From: Candidatus Oceanisphaera merdipullorum
GTDB taxonomy: Bacteria; Pseudomonadota; Gammaproteobacteria; Enterobacterales; Aeromonadaceae
Assembly (NCBI GenBank): GCA_018883865.1
Contig: JAHLFI010000110.1
Location: 1 to 37,285, forward strand
Length of the DNA stretch: 37,285 nt
Direction of reading: 5' to 3'
The notes below the pieces were generated by a model that was not told where the DNA came from, did not search any database, and worked only from the letters and a program-made list of their open reading frames with translations. Positions within the stretch are counted from its first letter, which is position 1. Every line of letters starts with the position of its first letter. Positions 26,345 to 37,285 of this stretch are shown here, one piece after another. Both the position numbers and the translations under genes were made by a program.

Positions 26345-27721
26345 TTAGAGAAAGAAGGGACCAGGTTGGAATAAGCGCTCTACTTCGGGAATAAACTTCT
26401 TATCGACTAAGAATAAGATCACATGGTCGTTTTGCTCGATTACGGTTTGGTTGTGCCCGATGATCACCTCGTCGCCGCGCACTAGGGCGCCAACCGTAGT
26501 ACCAGGGGGCAGTTTGAGCTCGCCCACTTGGCGGCCCACCACCTTAGAGGTGTCGCTATCGCCGTGTGCTATGGCTTCTATGGCTTCGGCGGCCCCGCGG
26601 CGCAATGAGTGCACGTTGACGATATCGGCGCGGCGCACATGGGTCAGCAGTGCCGAAATAGTGGCTTGTTGAGGTGAAATCGCCACATCTATGCTGCCAC
26701 CTTGTACTAAGTCCACGTAGGCGCTGCGCTGAATAAGCACCATTGTCTTCTTGGCGCCCAGTTTCTTCGCCAGCATAGCCGACATGATATTGGCTTCGTC
26801 TTGGTTGGTGACCGCAATAAAGACATCGACTTGCTCGATATGCTCTTCAATCAATAGTTCTTGATCCGCGGCGTCACCGCAAAAGACGATGGTCTCCTCC
26901 AGCAATTCCGATAACTGCTCGGCGCGCTTGAGGTTGTGCTCAATCAGCTTTACCGAGTAGTTCTTCTCTAAGCGCTTGGCGAGCCCTGCCCCCACATGGC
27001 CGCCGCCCACTATCATGATGCGTTTATAGTCACTTTCTACCCGCTGCAACTCTGACATCACGGCTTTAATATGGCCGCTCGCCGCCACGAAGAATACTTC
27101 ATCGTCCGCTTCTATTATGGTGGTGCCTTGTGGGCGTATTGGTCTGTCTTGGCGAAAAATCGCCGCCACTCGAGTATCAATGCCCGGCATATGATCGCGC
27201 AGACTGGACAGCGCATTGCCTACTAATGGCCCGCCGTAATAGGCTTTAATGGCCACAAGCCCCACCTTACCTTGAGCAAAATCCACCACCTGCAGCGCAC
27301 CCGGATACTGGATCAACCGATAAATATATTCGGTGACCAGTTGCTCTGGTGCTATCAAATTGTCTACCGGCAGCGCCTCATTAAGAAACAAACGCTCGCG
27401 CTCCGCTAAAAACTCCGGTGAGCGAATGCGCGCTATCTTATTGGGTGTGTTAAATAACGAGTAGGCAACTTGGCAAGCAATCATGTTGGTTTCATCGCTA
27501 CTGGTCACCGCCACCAGCAAATCCGCATCTTGAGCGCCGGCATCGCGCAGCACGTTAGGGTAAGAGCCGTGGCCGTTAATAACCCGCAAGTCGAACTTAT
27601 CCTGCAACTCGCGCAGTCGTTCGGCATTGGTATCGACCACGGTAATGTCGTTATTCTCGCTAACGAGAATTTCCGCTAGCGTACCCCCGACTTGACCTGC
27701 GCCCAAGATGATGATCTTCAT
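26345..27721 (-). CDS. trkA: Trk system NAD-binding regulator TrkA
   Basis: This 458-residue cytoplasmic gating ring of the Trk K+ transporter consists of two tandem RCK units, each with a Rossmann nucleotide-binding motif: GAGQVGG at 7-13 with acidic Asp30, and GGGHVGAG at 239-246. Each is followed by a TrkA-C domain. The length matches E. coli TrkA (458). The start codon overlaps the rsmB stop in an ATGA, so translation is coupled to the rRNA methyltransferase gene. Together with trkH downstream, this operon encodes a complete Trk pore and gate. Confidence 0.97.
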   Translation of the reverse strand: MKIIILGAGQVGGTLAEILVSENNDITVVDTNAERLRELQDKFDLRVINGHGSYPNVLRDAGAQDADLLVAVTSSDETNMIACQVAYSLFNTPNKIARIRSPEFLAERERLFLNEALPVDNLIAPEQLVTEYIYRLIQYPGALQVVDFAQGKVGLVAIKAYYGGPLVGNALSSLRDHMPGIDTRVAAIFRQDRPIRPQGTTIIEADDEVFFVAASGHIKAVMSELQRVESDYKRIMIVGGGHVGAGLAKRLEKNYSVKLIEHNLKRAEQLSELLEETIVFCGDAADQELLIEEHIEQVDVFIAVTNQDEANIMSAMLAKKLGAKKTMVLIQRSAYVDLVQGGSIDVAISPQQATISALLTHVRRADIVNVHSLRRGAAEAIEAIAHGDSDTSKVVGRQVGELKLPPGTTVGALVRGDEVIIGHNQTVIEQNDHVILFLVDKKFIPEVERLFQPGPFFL

Positions 27722-29025
27722 GCTAATGTACTTGTTTTTTTAGTTAGCTTTGCATAATAAAAGCCGTCGCCATGGCTCGCCGCTGGCAAGATCTGCCAGC
27801 CTGGCGTAGCAGGCGTGTCCTCATCGTGCAGTGGGATATGCTGCGCATTTGGGGTGCGGCCTAAGAAACTGATAATTTGCTCGCTATTTTCATCGGGTAA
27901 AATCGAGCAAGTGGCGTACAAGAGCGTGCCGCCGGGCGCTAACTTTAGCCAAAGCGCATCTAAGATCTGAGCCTGTAACTTGGCCAGCTGCGCTATGTCT
28001 TCCGCGCGCCGTAACCATTTAATATCTGGATGACGACGGATCACGCCGGTGGCGGAGCAAGGCGCGTCCAGCAAGATGCGATCAAAGTGTTCGCCGTGCC
28101 ACCAAGCATCAGGCTGTGCCGCATCGGCTTCGATGACGGTCGCTTGTAAGTTGATACGGTCTAAGTTTTGATGCACCCGCTTGAGGCGCTCACCGTCCAT
28201 ATCCACCGCCACTAATTGTTTTACGTGGGGCTGGTGCTCTAAAATATGCGCCGTCTTGCCACCCGGTGCCGCACAAGCATCCAACACCAAGTCACCGGCT
28301 TGGGCGTCTAGCAGTTGAGCCGCCAACTGTGCCGAGGCGTCCTGCACCGAGCTTGCTCCTTGCTCAAAACCGGGCAAGAGCGTCACATCTAACGGTCGAC
28401 TTAAGCAAAGCGCACTGTCTGCCAGTGCGTCTGGCGTAGCCTCAATCTCAGCGGCTGCCAATAATGCCAAATACTCTTCGCGAGTATGTTGGCTTTGATT
28501 TACGCGGATCCACATCGGCGGATGCTGGTTATTGGCGGTGAGAATTTCTTCCCACAGCTGGGGATAGGCTTTTTGAATACGCTTTACCAGCCAGTTAGGG
28601 TGCGCCAAACGCAGTTGCGGCAAGGCATCTACCTTAGCGGTTAGCTCTTCTTGCTGGCGTTGAACGTTGCGCAAGATACCGTTTACCATGCCTTTAAACG
28701 GTTCGGCCTTTACTAATTTACAGGCGGCCACGGTTTCGGCTAATGCCGCGTGAGGCGGAATGCGGGTATATAACAACTGATAAATACCCACTAACAACAG
28801 GCTATGCACTACCTTGTATTTGCCGGTAAGCGGCTTTTCTACCAGTTGCTTGGCGATGGCATCGAGTCGGCTATACCAACGTAAGGTGCCAAAGCACAGC
28901 TCTTGCAGTAGGGCGCGGTCTTTTGGCGCCACTTCTTGCTGATAGCGAGGCAGTAAGCCAGACAAGGACTGACCTTGGTTTAGCACCTGATGAATGATAT
29001 TGGCGGCGGCGGCACGGGTTTTCAT
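27718..29025 (-). CDS. rsmB: 16S rRNA m5C967 methyltransferase RsmB
   Basis: This 435-residue SAM-dependent methyltransferase modifies C967 of 16S rRNA. The N-terminal NusB-like RNA-binding domain (1-130) includes ELCFGTLRW and [10 protein letters not shown]. The catalytic domain follows, with the SAM motif [15 protein letters not shown] at 249-263 and the two catalytic cysteines Cys323 ([18 protein letters not shown]) and Cys373 (YATCS). The length is close to E. coli RsmB (429). It lies between fmt (92 nt upstream, with palindromic sequences in the gap) and trkA (4-nt overlap downstream). Confidence 0.97.
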   Translation of the reverse strand: MKTRAAAANIIHQVLNQGQSLSGLLPRYQQEVAPKDRALLQELCFGTLRWYSRLDAIAKQLVEKPLTGKYKVVHSLLLVGIYQLLYTRIPPHAALAETVAACKLVKAEPFKGMVNGILRNVQRQQEELTAKVDALPQLRLAHPNWLVKRIQKAYPQLWEEILTANNQHPPMWIRVNQSQHTREEYLALLAAAEIEATPDALADSALCLSRPLDVTLLPGFEQGASSVQDASAQLAAQLLDAQAGDLVLDACAAPGGKTAHILEHQPHVKQLVAVDMDGERLKRVHQNLDRINLQATVIEADAAQPDAWWHGEHFDRILLDAPCSATGVIRRHPDIKWLRRAEDIAQLAKLQAQILDALWLKLAPGGTLLYATCSILPDENSEQIISFLGRTPNAQHIPLHDEDTPATPGWQILPAASHGDGFYYAKLTKKTSTLA

Positions 29026-29060
29026 AGAATTACCATTAAGGTTAAGGGGTTAGGCGTGAG

Positions 29061-29131
29061 CCGTATTTAGCTGATAAATACGGTTAGCTAAGAGCAATTT
29101 CTAGCTAAAAACCGTGTTTAGCTTAAAACGG
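29061..29131. repeat. Palindromic TAGCT-containing elements in the fmt-rsmB gap
   Basis: CCGTATTTAGCTGATAAATACGG (29061-29083, split here as CCGTATTTA/TAAATACGG around GCTGA) and CCGTGTTTAGCTTAAAACGG (29112-29131) are two related inverted repeats. The inverted pair TTAGCTA and TAGCTAA lies between them. The second unit covers the fmt stop codon. Neither has a proper T-tract in the operon direction. Confidence 0.55.
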
Positions 29132-30065
29132 CGCCTACTTGAAACCAGTCTTTACGTGCATTGAGCAAATCTTGGCAGCTCATGGCTTTTTTGCCGGGCG
29201 GTTGCAAACTCAACAAGCGCAACACGCCATTTCCGGTTGCCACATCTATGCCTGCCTTGCTGGCGCTAATAATAGTACCTGGCTCTTGTGTGCACTCGTC
29301 ATCTGCCAGCACTTGGCTCTGCCAGACCTTAATATTGTGCTCGCCTACTAAGAAGTAGCTAAATGGCCAAGGATTAAAGGCCCGCACACAACGCTCTATC
29401 TGTGCCGCTGGCTGTTGCCAGTCAATGAGAGCTTCTTCTTTAGAAAGCTTTTCGGCGTAGTTCGCTAACGCATCGTCTTGCACCACAGGTTGGGCTTGAC
29501 CATTAGCAATCACGGTCAGACTTTCCAGCAGGGCTTGCGGCCCAATCTCGGCCAATTTTTCATATAGCGTCGCTGAGGTATCGGTATTCTCGATAGGCAA
29601 GCGAGCGATGTGCAACATATCGCCGGTATCTAAGCCTTTATCCATCTGCATAATAGTGACGCCTGTCTCCACATCACCGGCCCAAATGGCCCGCTGAATG
29701 GGGGCGGCACCACGCCAGCGCGGCAACAAAGAGCCATGCACATTAATGCAACCTAAGCGCGGCGCAGCTAATACCACTTGGGGCAAGATCAGACCGTAAG
29801 CCACCACCACCATAATATCCGCATTCAGGGCGGTTAATGCTTGCTGAGCGGTTTCATCGCGCAGGCTTGGGGGCTGAAATACGGGAATGCCAGCTAACTC
29901 GGCTGCCACTTTTACGGCACTGGGTGTTAATTTTTTACCGCGACCCGCAGGGCGATCTGGCTGGGTGTAAACCGCCACTACCTTATGTTCAGAACCCAGT
30001 AGCGCCTGCAAATGGCGGGCAGCAAAATCCGGCGTACCGGCAAAAATAATATTGAGAGGGCTCAA
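29118..30065 (-). CDS. fmt: Methionyl-tRNA formyltransferase, TTG start
   Basis: This enzyme transfers a formyl group from 10-formyl-THF to initiator Met-tRNA. The 315 residues match E. coli Fmt (315). [12 protein letters not shown] is at 8-19, the catalytic triad is Asn108, His110 and Asp146, and the [18 protein letters not shown] block is complete. The C-terminal OB domain includes [11 protein letters not shown]. The start codon is TTG: AAGGA lies 6 nt upstream and overlaps the def stop codon (TAAGGA), and the product begins at the expected place. It follows def by 9 nt in the same operon, so the formylation and deformylation enzymes are coupled. Confidence 0.96.
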   Translation of the reverse strand: MSPLNIIFAGTPDFAARHLQALLGSEHKVVAVYTQPDRPAGRGKKLTPSAVKVAAELAGIPVFQPPSLRDETAQQALTALNADIMVVVAYGLILPQVVLAAPRLGCINVHGSLLPRWRGAAPIQRAIWAGDVETGVTIMQMDKGLDTGDMLHIARLPIENTDTSATLYEKLAEIGPQALLESLTVIANGQAQPVVQDDALANYAEKLSKEEALIDWQQPAAQIERCVRAFNPWPFSYFLVGEHNIKVWQSQVLADDECTQEPGTIISASKAGIDVATGNGVLRLLSLQPPGKKAMSCQDLLNARKDWFQVGAVLS

Positions 30066-30074
30066 GAGGTGTCC

Positions 30075-30596
30075 TTATGATTGCAGATCTTGGGCTTCTT
30101 GCTTGGTCAGCTTTTCCATTTTCTGGCGAATGCGTTGGCGTTTCAGTGGCGATAAATAATCCACAAACAACTTACCAATCAGATGATCCATTTCATGCTG
30201 AATACAGATGGCCAGTAACTCGTCGGCGGCAAATTCAAAGGTCTCACCTTTGACATTTTGTGCGCGGACCGTCACAAACTCGGCTCTTTCTACCAAAGCG
30301 CGTGCGCCTGGCACCGACAAGCAACCTTCCTCGATACCTGTGTTGCCGCTTTGTTCTAAAATTTCGGGGTTGATCAGCACCAATTGCTCGGCTCTGTCTT
30401 CCGATACGTCCATCACGATCAAACGTAAATGAATATCCACCTGCGTCGCAGCTAGGCCTATGCCTTCTTCTGCGTACATGGTTTCAAACATATCATCTAC
30501 AATTTGCTGTAATTCAGGGGTGAATTCGGTGATGGGCTGGGCGATGGTACGCAGGCGTTCATCGGGAAAACGTAATACGGGTAATACTTTTGCCAT
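30075..30596 (-). CDS. def: Peptide deformylase
   Basis: This metal-dependent enzyme removes the N-formyl group from nascent proteins. The 173 residues contain the three deformylase motifs: GIGLAATQ at 45-52, EGCLS at 90-94 with metal ligand Cys92, and HEMDH at 134-138 with ligands His134 and His138 and catalytic Glu135. The C-terminal basic helix ([11 protein letters not shown]) is typical of ribosome-binding type 1 Def. GAG lies 10 nt before the ATG. It is the first gene of the def-fmt-rsmB-trkA-trkH operon and is divergent from dprA, a classic gammaproteobacterial arrangement. Confidence 0.97.
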   Translation of the reverse strand: MAKVLPVLRFPDERLRTIAQPITEFTPELQQIVDDMFETMYAEEGIGLAATQVDIHLRLIVMDVSEDRAEQLVLINPEILEQSGNTGIEEGCLSVPGARALVERAEFVTVRAQNVKGETFEFAADELLAICIQHEMDHLIGKLFVDYLSPLKRQRIRQKMEKLTKQEAQDLQS

Positions 30597-30790
30597 AACG
30601 AGTTAGCTCTTTTCTCTAGCGATATTGGTAGTATTTTAACCATGTCGGCGCACAAAAAACAGCAAGAGTTAGCACAAGTCACCACAAGCGGACAAACAAG
30701 GACCAGAATGGCGCTAATTGCGGCTTGTTCGTAGCCTAACTTTAAGTTTTTGTTTTATTAACCTGACCAGACTTATGGATGAGGTGGCAG

Positions 30791-31885
30791 ATGGTAGCAG
30801 CACTAACTCAGCACCCTTTATTGCCTTGGTTGGCCTTACAACACACCCAAGGCATTGGGCCTGTGCGTGCCCTTAAGCTCTACCACACCTTAGGCAAGCA
30901 CTGGTACCTGCCAGAAAATCTGCAACGTACGAAAGTGAGCGCCGAGCAAATAAGCCAATTACAAACCGCACATCTTGATCTTCTCGAACCTATATTGGCG
31001 TGGCAACAAGCCAGATCTAATCGGCATGTGCTTAGCTGGGATAGCCCTTATTATCCAACGCAATTGAAAGCCACACCGGCGGCGCCGCTCATTTTATTTG
31101 TCGAAGGTGATCTTGATGCGCTAACGCAACCGCAAATCGCCGTCGTGGGCAGTCGGCATCCGTCTTACGTGGGTAAAGAAAATACTAAAAACCTGATTCC
31201 GGCGTTAGTTGCGGCGGGTGCGGTTATTACCTCAGGCTTGGCGTTGGGCATAGATGGCCTCAGCCACAAGGCAGCTTTAGACGCGGGCGGCATTAGCTTA
31301 GGCGTGCTGGGTTCGGGATTAGACAAAATTTACCCAAAGCAGCATCTGGGCTTGGCCTTTGATCTTATCGCATCGGGCGGTGCCTTAATTTCTGAATGTT
31401 ACCCTTGGTTGGGGCCACTGGCGCATCATTTCCCACGGCGTAATCGCATCATCAGCGGCTTAAGTTTAGGGGTGTTAGTTGTAGAAGCGGCCGAGCGCAG
31501 TGGCTCTTTGATTACGGCCCGTTACGCACTTGAGCAAGGGCGAGAGGTATTTACGATTCCCGGTGCCTGGCAAAATCCGCTAGCAAAGGGCTGTAATCAG
31601 CTGATCCAGCAAGGCGCTAAATTAGTGTTAGAGGTCAATGACATATTAGAAGAGCTTAGGGTGTTTTCAGTGGCCGAAGTCAAAGTTCTCAATCCAAGTG
31701 CGGTCGAATTATTGCCTTATCCAGAGTTGTTGGATAACGTAGGAATAGAGACAACGGCGTTAGATGAGATTGCCAGCCGTTGTCAGCAGCCGGTGCAGGA
31801 CGTGCTTATTCGGTTGGTCGAGCTGGAATTGGCTGGCTGGGTGGCATCTGTACCCGGGGGTTATGTCAGAGCGAGGAGGGGATGA
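30791..31885 (+). CDS. dprA: DNA processing protein DprA/Smf
   Basis: This protein binds incoming single-stranded DNA and loads RecA in transformation. The 364 residues have an N-terminal helical region ([19 protein letters not shown]). A Rossmann-like DprA domain follows: [53 protein letters not shown] and [21 protein letters not shown]. The C-terminus is a winged-helix domain (about 300-364). An ATG at 30779 is in frame four codons upstream, but GAGG lies 6 nt before the ATG at 30791, so I use that. It is the first gene of dprA-smg-yrdD-tsaC-hemF and divergent from def. Confidence 0.95.
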   Translation: MVAALTQHPLLPWLALQHTQGIGPVRALKLYHTLGKHWYLPENLQRTKVSAEQISQLQTAHLDLLEPILAWQQARSNRHVLSWDSPYYPTQLKATPAAPLILFVEGDLDALTQPQIAVVGSRHPSYVGKENTKNLIPALVAAGAVITSGLALGIDGLSHKAALDAGGISLGVLGSGLDKIYPKQHLGLAFDLIASGGALISECYPWLGPLAHHFPRRNRIISGLSLGVLVVEAAERSGSLITARYALEQGREVFTIPGAWQNPLAKGCNQLIQQGAKLVLEVNDILEELRVFSVAEVKVLNPSAVELLPYPELLDNVGIETTALDEIASRCQQPVQDVLIRLVELELAGWVASVPGGYVRARRG

Positions 31886-31887
31886 TC

Positions 31888-32361
31888 ATGTTCGAGGTAC
31901 TCATGTACTTATTCGAAAGCTACATCCATACCGATGTAGATACCATGGTAGAACAGGATGCTCTCGCCGATGAATTAACCCAAGCGGGCTTTCATAAGCA
32001 AGAGATCCTCAAGGCGCTAGCTTGGCTAGAACGTTTGGCTGACTTACAAGAAGCAGAAGAAACGCCTGCTTGGGCTAAGTCCGAACCCGGTTCATTTCGT
32101 ATTTATACGGCTGAAGAAATGTATAAGATTGACGCAGAAGGCCGAGGCTTCCTGTTGTTCTTAGAGCAAGTTCAGGTGCTGAATGCCGAAACCCGTGAAA
32201 TCGTCATCGAGCGATTGATGGAGCTGGATCCACCGGAAATTGAGTTAGAAGATCTCAAATGGGTGGCCATGATGGTGTTGTTTAATGTGCCCGGCGGCGA
32301 GTCCGCTTATCACCAACTGGAAGAGCTTATTTTTGAACAACCGGAAGGGGCGGTTCACTGA
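31888..32361 (+). CDS. smg: Smg family protein
   Basis: This 157-residue protein of the Smg (DUF494) family is exactly the length of E. coli Smg. It is conserved throughout, with [16 protein letters not shown] at the start, FRIYTAEE in the middle and [25 protein letters not shown] toward the end. The molecular function is unknown. Its constant place after dprA suggests a link with DNA uptake or translation, but none is shown. The start at 31888 has AGGAGGG with 7-nt spacing, just inside and after the dprA stop. An ATG at 31882 overlaps the dprA stop but sits too close to that site. An open frame back to 31780 is only overlap with dprA. Confidence 0.95.
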   Translation: MFEVLMYLFESYIHTDVDTMVEQDALADELTQAGFHKQEILKALAWLERLADLQEAEETPAWAKSEPGSFRIYTAEEMYKIDAEGRGFLLFLEQVQVLNAETREIVIERLMELDPPEIELEDLKWVAMMVLFNVPGGESAYHQLEELIFEQPEGAVH

Positions 32362-32408
32362 CAGGCGCCGCGCTGATAGAATCGCAGTAATGCATTCGGA
32401 GGCGCGGT

Positions 32409-32978
32409 ATGTCGAAAATTGATTCCAGTCTATTTAGCACCAGAGAAATGGCCCCTGAATGGGAGCACACTCCCTGCCCACAATGCGGCGCTGTCCTTGA
32501 ATTACGCCATGGCAAACATGGCGCATTTCTTGGTTGCGTCACTTATCCTGCCTGTGATTACCTGCGCCCTTTGAAGGTGGTTGAACCGGATCAAGATATC
32601 GAAAAAGTGCTGGAGGGCAGCGAGTGCCCGTTGTGTGAGCACCCTTTAGCGCTCAAAAAAGGCCGCTTTGGCCTCTTCATTGGCTGTACTCATTACCCCG
32701 AGTGCCATCATATTGCCGATATTAATGATCAAGGTGACGCCGAGCCCAGCTGTCCGCTGTGTAAAGAAGGGCAATTAGTGGCCAGAACCTCCCGCTACGG
32801 TAAACGCTTTTATGCCTGCAATCATTATCCCCAATGCCGCTTTATCAGTAATGATAAGCCGGTGGCAGAGACCTGCCCCGACTGTAGCTTTGCCATCTTA
32901 GTGGAGCGCAAGGGTCAGTTACATTGCCCGAAAAAAGGCTGTGGTTATCGAAAATCTCCGCTTGATGAAACGGTTTAA
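32409..32978 (+). CDS. yrdD: Topoisomerase I-type zinc-ribbon protein, YrdD family
   Basis: This 189-residue protein is made of four zinc ribbons of the type found at the C-terminus of DNA topoisomerase I. The cysteine sets are 23/26/43/49, 73/76/93/99, 115/118/137/143 and 156/159/173/178. The first three show the G-x-F-x-G-C-x-x-Y-P-x-C pattern. It presumably binds single-stranded DNA, and its physiological role is unknown. GGAGG lies 6 nt before the ATG. It belongs to the dprA-smg-yrdD-tsaC string found in many gammaproteobacteria. Confidence 0.93.
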   Translation: MSKIDSSLFSTREMAPEWEHTPCPQCGAVLELRHGKHGAFLGCVTYPACDYLRPLKVVEPDQDIEKVLEGSECPLCEHPLALKKGRFGLFIGCTHYPECHHIADINDQGDAEPSCPLCKEGQLVARTSRYGKRFYACNHYPQCRFISNDKPVAETCPDCSFAILVERKGQLHCPKKGCGYRKSPLDETV

Positions 32979-33007
32979 TCCCGTATAAGGCTAAGGAATT
33001 CATATAG

Positions 33008-33571
33008 ATGAACGCGAACATCCTGCATGTAGCCCTAGAGCAACTGCGCCAAGGCGGCGTAATTGGCTATGCCACCGAGGCCGTCTTTGGCCTGGGCTGT
33101 GATCCAGACAATGGTGCTGCGGTGCAGCGCTTGCTCGATATTAAGCAGCGGCCGATTGACAAGGGCTTAGTCTTGGTGGCAGCTGATGTTAGTCAATTGC
33201 TGCCTTATTTAGACTTGAGTAAGTTACCCGAAGGGCGCTTAAGCGTCATCCTCAATACGTGGCCTGGGCCGAATACCTGGATCATACCCGCCAAGCCGGA
33301 GGTGCCCACTTGGCTTAGGGGGCGCTTCGACTCATTGGCGGTGCGCGTAACGGCGCATCCGCAGGTACATGACGTTTGCTTGGCCTTTGGTAAACCTTTG
33401 GTATCGAGCAGTGCCAATATTGCCGGCCAGCCGCCGGCGCGCACTGCTATCGAGCTTGAACAACAGTTAGGTGCTGAGCTGGATTATATTCTGCCCGGCC
33501 ACACCCAAGGTCTCGCCAACCCTTCTTTGATCCGCGATGGCGGCACGGGTGCCGTGTTACGTCCTGCTTAA
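33008..33571 (+). CDS. tsaC: Threonylcarbamoyl-AMP synthase TsaC
   Basis: This enzyme makes threonylcarbamoyl-AMP from threonine, bicarbonate and ATP, the first step of tRNA t6A37 synthesis. The 187 residues show the YrdC-like fold motifs: GYATEAVFGLGCDP at 20-33, KQRPIDKGL at 46-54 with Lys and Arg contacting ATP, and SSSANIAG at 133-140. The length agrees with E. coli TsaC (190). AAGGA lies 10 nt before the ATG. It precedes hemF by 53 nt on the same strand. Confidence 0.96.
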   Translation: MNANILHVALEQLRQGGVIGYATEAVFGLGCDPDNGAAVQRLLDIKQRPIDKGLVLVAADVSQLLPYLDLSKLPEGRLSVILNTWPGPNTWIIPAKPEVPTWLRGRFDSLAVRVTAHPQVHDVCLAFGKPLVSSSANIAGQPPARTAIELEQQLGAELDYILPGHTQGLANPSLIRDGGTGAVLRPA

Positions 33572-33624
33572 GTTTTGTTCCGCTTAAGCTGCGTCCCGCG
33601 TAAATTTTATTGAGAGAGAAATGA

Positions 33625-35393
<1,769 letters not shown>

Positions 35394-35544
35394 AATATTT
35401 TTGTTCGTTAGCGCAAAATCTATTCGTTTTAGTAATTTTTGCAACCAAAAAATGTATGTACTGGCAATATCAGTGCATTTACCGTCTACTTAAGACTCAA
35501 TAGTACTTATTTCAGTCGTCAAATCGTCAGCGAGAGCAAACATC

Positions 35545-36369
35545 ATGGACAGATATGCCGTTATCGGGCATCCCATCAAGCACAGCCAATCTCCTTTTAT
35601 TCATCAGCAATTTGCCGAGCAAACGGGGCAGTTGCTTGATTATCAACGTCTGCTGGCGCCGTTAGATGGTTTTACCGAGTGTTTACGTCATTTTGCAGCC
35701 GAGGGCGGCAAAGGTTGCAATATTACGGTGCCGTTCAAGACTCAAGCCTTGGGCATAGCCGATGAGCTGACTCCCAGAGCTGAATTGGCGGGTGCTGTGA
35801 ATACGCTACATTTATTGGCAGACGGTCGCTGGTTGGGCGATAACACAGATGGTGCCGGCCTAGTAATGGATCTCAAACGCCTCGGCTGCATCCTAACGGG
35901 CGCCAATATTCTATTATTAGGTGCAGGTGGGGCGGCACGTGGCGCCTTGGCGCTGTTATTAGCCGAGCAGCCGGCTAAATTGGTGGTAGCGAATCGCACA
36001 CCGGCGCGCGCCGATGAGTTAGCCTTGCATTTTGCCCACTTAGGGCACATTGAGAGTGCACCGCTCGACACCTTAGATCAGCCCTTTGATATTATCATTA
36101 ATAGTACCTCGGCCAGTTTGCAGGGCGAGACGTTGGCACTTAGCAATCAGGTCTGTCATCCACAGACGCGAGTGTACGACATGATGTATGGCGCCACAGA
36201 AACGCCGTTTCTGGCGTGGGCCAGAGCGCAAGGGCTTGAATACAGATATGATGGCTTAGGCATGCTGGTCGGCCAGGCTGCAGAAAGTTTTTATATCTGG
36301 CGTGGCGTACGTCCGGATGTGATGCCAGTTCTCGAGGCGTTGCGTGAGCAGCTAGCGGTAAGCGCGTAG
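35545..36369 (+). CDS. aroE: Shikimate dehydrogenase (NADP)
   Basis: This enzyme reduces 3-dehydroshikimate to shikimate in aromatic amino acid synthesis. The 274 residues match AroE (272 in E. coli). The N-terminal substrate site has HSQSP at 13-17, catalytic Lys65 ([11 protein letters not shown]) with Asn86, and Asp102 (NTDGAG). The NADP fold has GAGGAAR at 126-132 and [11 protein letters not shown] for the 2'-phosphate. [16 protein letters not shown] near the end is typical. GAG lies 9 nt before the ATG. DUF1488 follows 11 nt later in the same unit. Because hdfR interrupts the strand upstream, aroE must have its own promoter in 35394-35544. Confidence 0.97.
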   Translation: MDRYAVIGHPIKHSQSPFIHQQFAEQTGQLLDYQRLLAPLDGFTECLRHFAAEGGKGCNITVPFKTQALGIADELTPRAELAGAVNTLHLLADGRWLGDNTDGAGLVMDLKRLGCILTGANILLLGAGGAARGALALLLAEQPAKLVVANRTPARADELALHFAHLGHIESAPLDTLDQPFDIIINSTSASLQGETLALSNQVCHPQTRVYDMMYGATETPFLAWARAQGLEYRYDGLGMLVGQAAESFYIWRGVRPDVMPVLEALREQLAVSA

Positions 36370-36380
36370 AGGAGCAGCAC

Positions 36381-36641
36381 ATGAATCAAGATGTTATCGT
36401 TAACGACGATCTTAACTGGCAGCCAGAACAACAGCGCTTGGTGTTTAGCACCCAATGGTTTGGCGGCCAAGTGATCTGCTACCTCAGTCTATCTCGGCTC
36501 GAGCATCTTAGCGGACAAGCGTTAGTGGATGAGGCCAATATTATATTAGCCTTTGAGTCTGTCCGCTTTGATATCGAAGAGCTAGTGAGCGAGCTGGTCG
36601 GCCAAGAAGCCTTTGGTCCGGATGGCAGCCTGACGCTGTAA
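36381..36641 (+). CDS. yrdB: DUF1488 family protein (YrdB-like)
   Basis: This 86-residue soluble protein has the DUF1488 pattern: an N-terminal beta-rich part (LVFSTQWFGGQVICYLSLSRLEHLSG) and an acidic helical C-terminal half (FDIEELVSELVGQEAF). E. coli YrdB is in the same place, between aroE and yrdA, and its function is unknown. GAGGAG lies 6 nt before the ATG. It is co-transcribed with aroE and followed by a hairpin that separates it from the convergent yrdA gene. Confidence 0.9.
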   Translation: MNQDVIVNDDLNWQPEQQRLVFSTQWFGGQVICYLSLSRLEHLSGQALVDEANIILAFESVRFDIEELVSELVGQEAFGPDGSLTL

Positions 36642-36647
36642 ATTAGT

Positions 36648-36704
36648 GAAGAGTAAGAGGTGAGGCGGAGACCTAATAGCCTTACATCTCACTCTTCGTT
36701 TTTA
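36648..36704 (+). terminator. Probable terminator after aroE-yrdB
   Basis: GAAGAGTAAG at 36648-36657 pairs with CTCACTCTTC at 36688-36697 (nine of ten), closing a long 30-nt loop, and is followed by GTTTTTAT. The weak point is the long loop. It lies between convergent genes. Confidence 0.5.
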
Positions 36705-37238
36705 TAAGGCAGCCAGATACTCATCTTTTAGGTTCACATAGTTAGCTGCGGACTCAGAAAAGAAGACTTTTTCTGCCGTTGTTAATGGGCGCACTTGTTT
36801 TGCAGGGCTTCCCATATATAAGTAGCCCGACGTCAATTGCTTACCCGGCGGTATCAAACTGCCTGCACCCACCATTACTTCATCGGCAATGTTAGCCCCA
36901 TCTAATACAATCGCCCCCATGCCGATCAATACTCGATTGCCAATAGTACAAGCATGTAGCATTGCCTTATGACCCACGGTGACATCATCACCTATAAGTA
37001 GAGGCAGGCCGGTAGGCAATGTCGAGCTTGGCCGTGATACATGTAACACGCAACCATCTTGAATATTGGTACGTTTGCCAATGCGGATTTTATGTACATC
37101 ACCGCGCGCCACCACCAATGGCCAGATACTCGAATCCTCACCCACCTGAATATCGCCATACAAAATAGCCGACGCTTCTATAAACACACCTTGTGCCAGT
37201 TCAGGGGTAACGCCGTTATAACTTTTCAGTGTTGTCAT
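36702..37238 (-). CDS. yrdA: Gamma-carbonic-anhydrase-like hexapeptide protein YrdA
   Basis: This protein of about 178 residues is a left-handed beta-helix built from hexapeptide repeats (GDIQVGEDSSIWPLVVARGD, then VTVGHKAMLHACTIGNRVLIGMGAIVLDG). The three metal-ligand histidines of the gamma carbonic anhydrase family are present at about His66, His90 and His95. Catalytic activity of YrdA-type proteins is generally undemonstrated. Two adjacent ATG codons exist. AGAG is 6 nt before the second (37238) and only 3 nt before the first (37241), so I choose 37238. It closes the conserved aroE-yrdB-yrdA neighbourhood, convergent with the other two. Confidence 0.92.
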   Translation of the reverse strand: MTTLKSYNGVTPELAQGVFIEASAILYGDIQVGEDSSIWPLVVARGDVHKIRIGKRTNIQDGCVLHVSRPSSTLPTGLPLLIGDDVTVGHKAMLHACTIGNRVLIGMGAIVLDGANIADEVMVGAGSLIPPGKQLTSGYLYMGSPAKQVRPLTTAEKVFFSESAANYVNLKDEYLAAL

Positions 37239-37285
37239 CATGAACTCTAATATTCGTGAATGAAGAACAACAGAGTAGCGCCTTC

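Noticed and set aside
31780-31887. N-terminal extension of Smg into dprA
   Set aside because: It is pure overlap with dprA. The length and AGGAGGG site fit the start at 31888.

Overview
The window looks like a chromosomal segment of a marine or brackish gammaproteobacterium. By inference it belongs to the Aeromonadaceae or a close relative (Oceanisphaera/Oceanimonas type). The gene order def-fmt-rsmB-trkA-trkH, divergent from dprA-smg-yrdD-tsaC-hemF-aroE-DUF1488-yrdA, is the arrangement familiar from Vibrio and Aeromonas relatives. G+C is moderate, and most genes have clear Shine-Dalgarno sequences. I see no rRNA, tRNA, CRISPR array, insertion sequence, prophage or integrase. The species name is not provable from this sequence.

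Layout. (1) 1-4507, minus: a tripartite macrolide/peptide-type export operon, macA-macB plus a NodT-family outer-membrane lipoprotein that runs off the left edge. (2) 4815-6025, minus: a two-gene unit with a tiny flagellar-rod-like protein followed by an HEQQH metalloprotease-like protein. (3) 6197-8473, minus: a renalase-like FAD oxidoreductase and a MipA/OmpV outer-membrane protein, separated by 531 bases that hold two strong hairpins and a possible decayed reading frame. (4) 8814-11045, minus: monomeric NADP isocitrate dehydrogenase. (5) 11248-16874: two c-di-GMP enzymes (an SBP-sensor GGDEF protein and a GAF-GGDEF-EAL protein) flanking two unassigned genes, a two-TM protein and a 135-residue protein. 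(6) 17094-19860: PCuAC copper chaperone, CoA-binding protein, thioredoxin 2, META-domain lipoprotein and a YbcJ-like RNA-binding protein. (7) 20254-24785, plus: class V aminotransferase, EF-P paralogue YeiP/EfpL, PfkB-family sugar kinase, a small membrane protein and RmuC. (8) 24844-30596, minus: def-fmt-rsmB-trkA-trkH. (9) 30791-36641, plus: dprA-smg-yrdD-tsaC-hemF, then a reverse-strand hdfR, then aroE-yrdB, facing yrdA on the minus strand at the right edge.

How it works together. Most of the right half is housekeeping: N-terminal formylation and deformylation, 16S rRNA m5C967 methylation, K+ uptake with its RCK gate, DNA uptake/recombination, tRNA t6A synthesis, haem and shikimate steps. 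The left half is more accessory: export, envelope, c-di-GMP signalling and copper handling.

I did not find a convincing new multi-gene system. The most interesting items are the D0-only rod-like protein coupled to a metalloprotease, the two unknown genes between c-di-GMP enzymes, the antisense hdfR inside the hemF-aroE operon, and recurring purine-rich or palindromic intergenic sequences.
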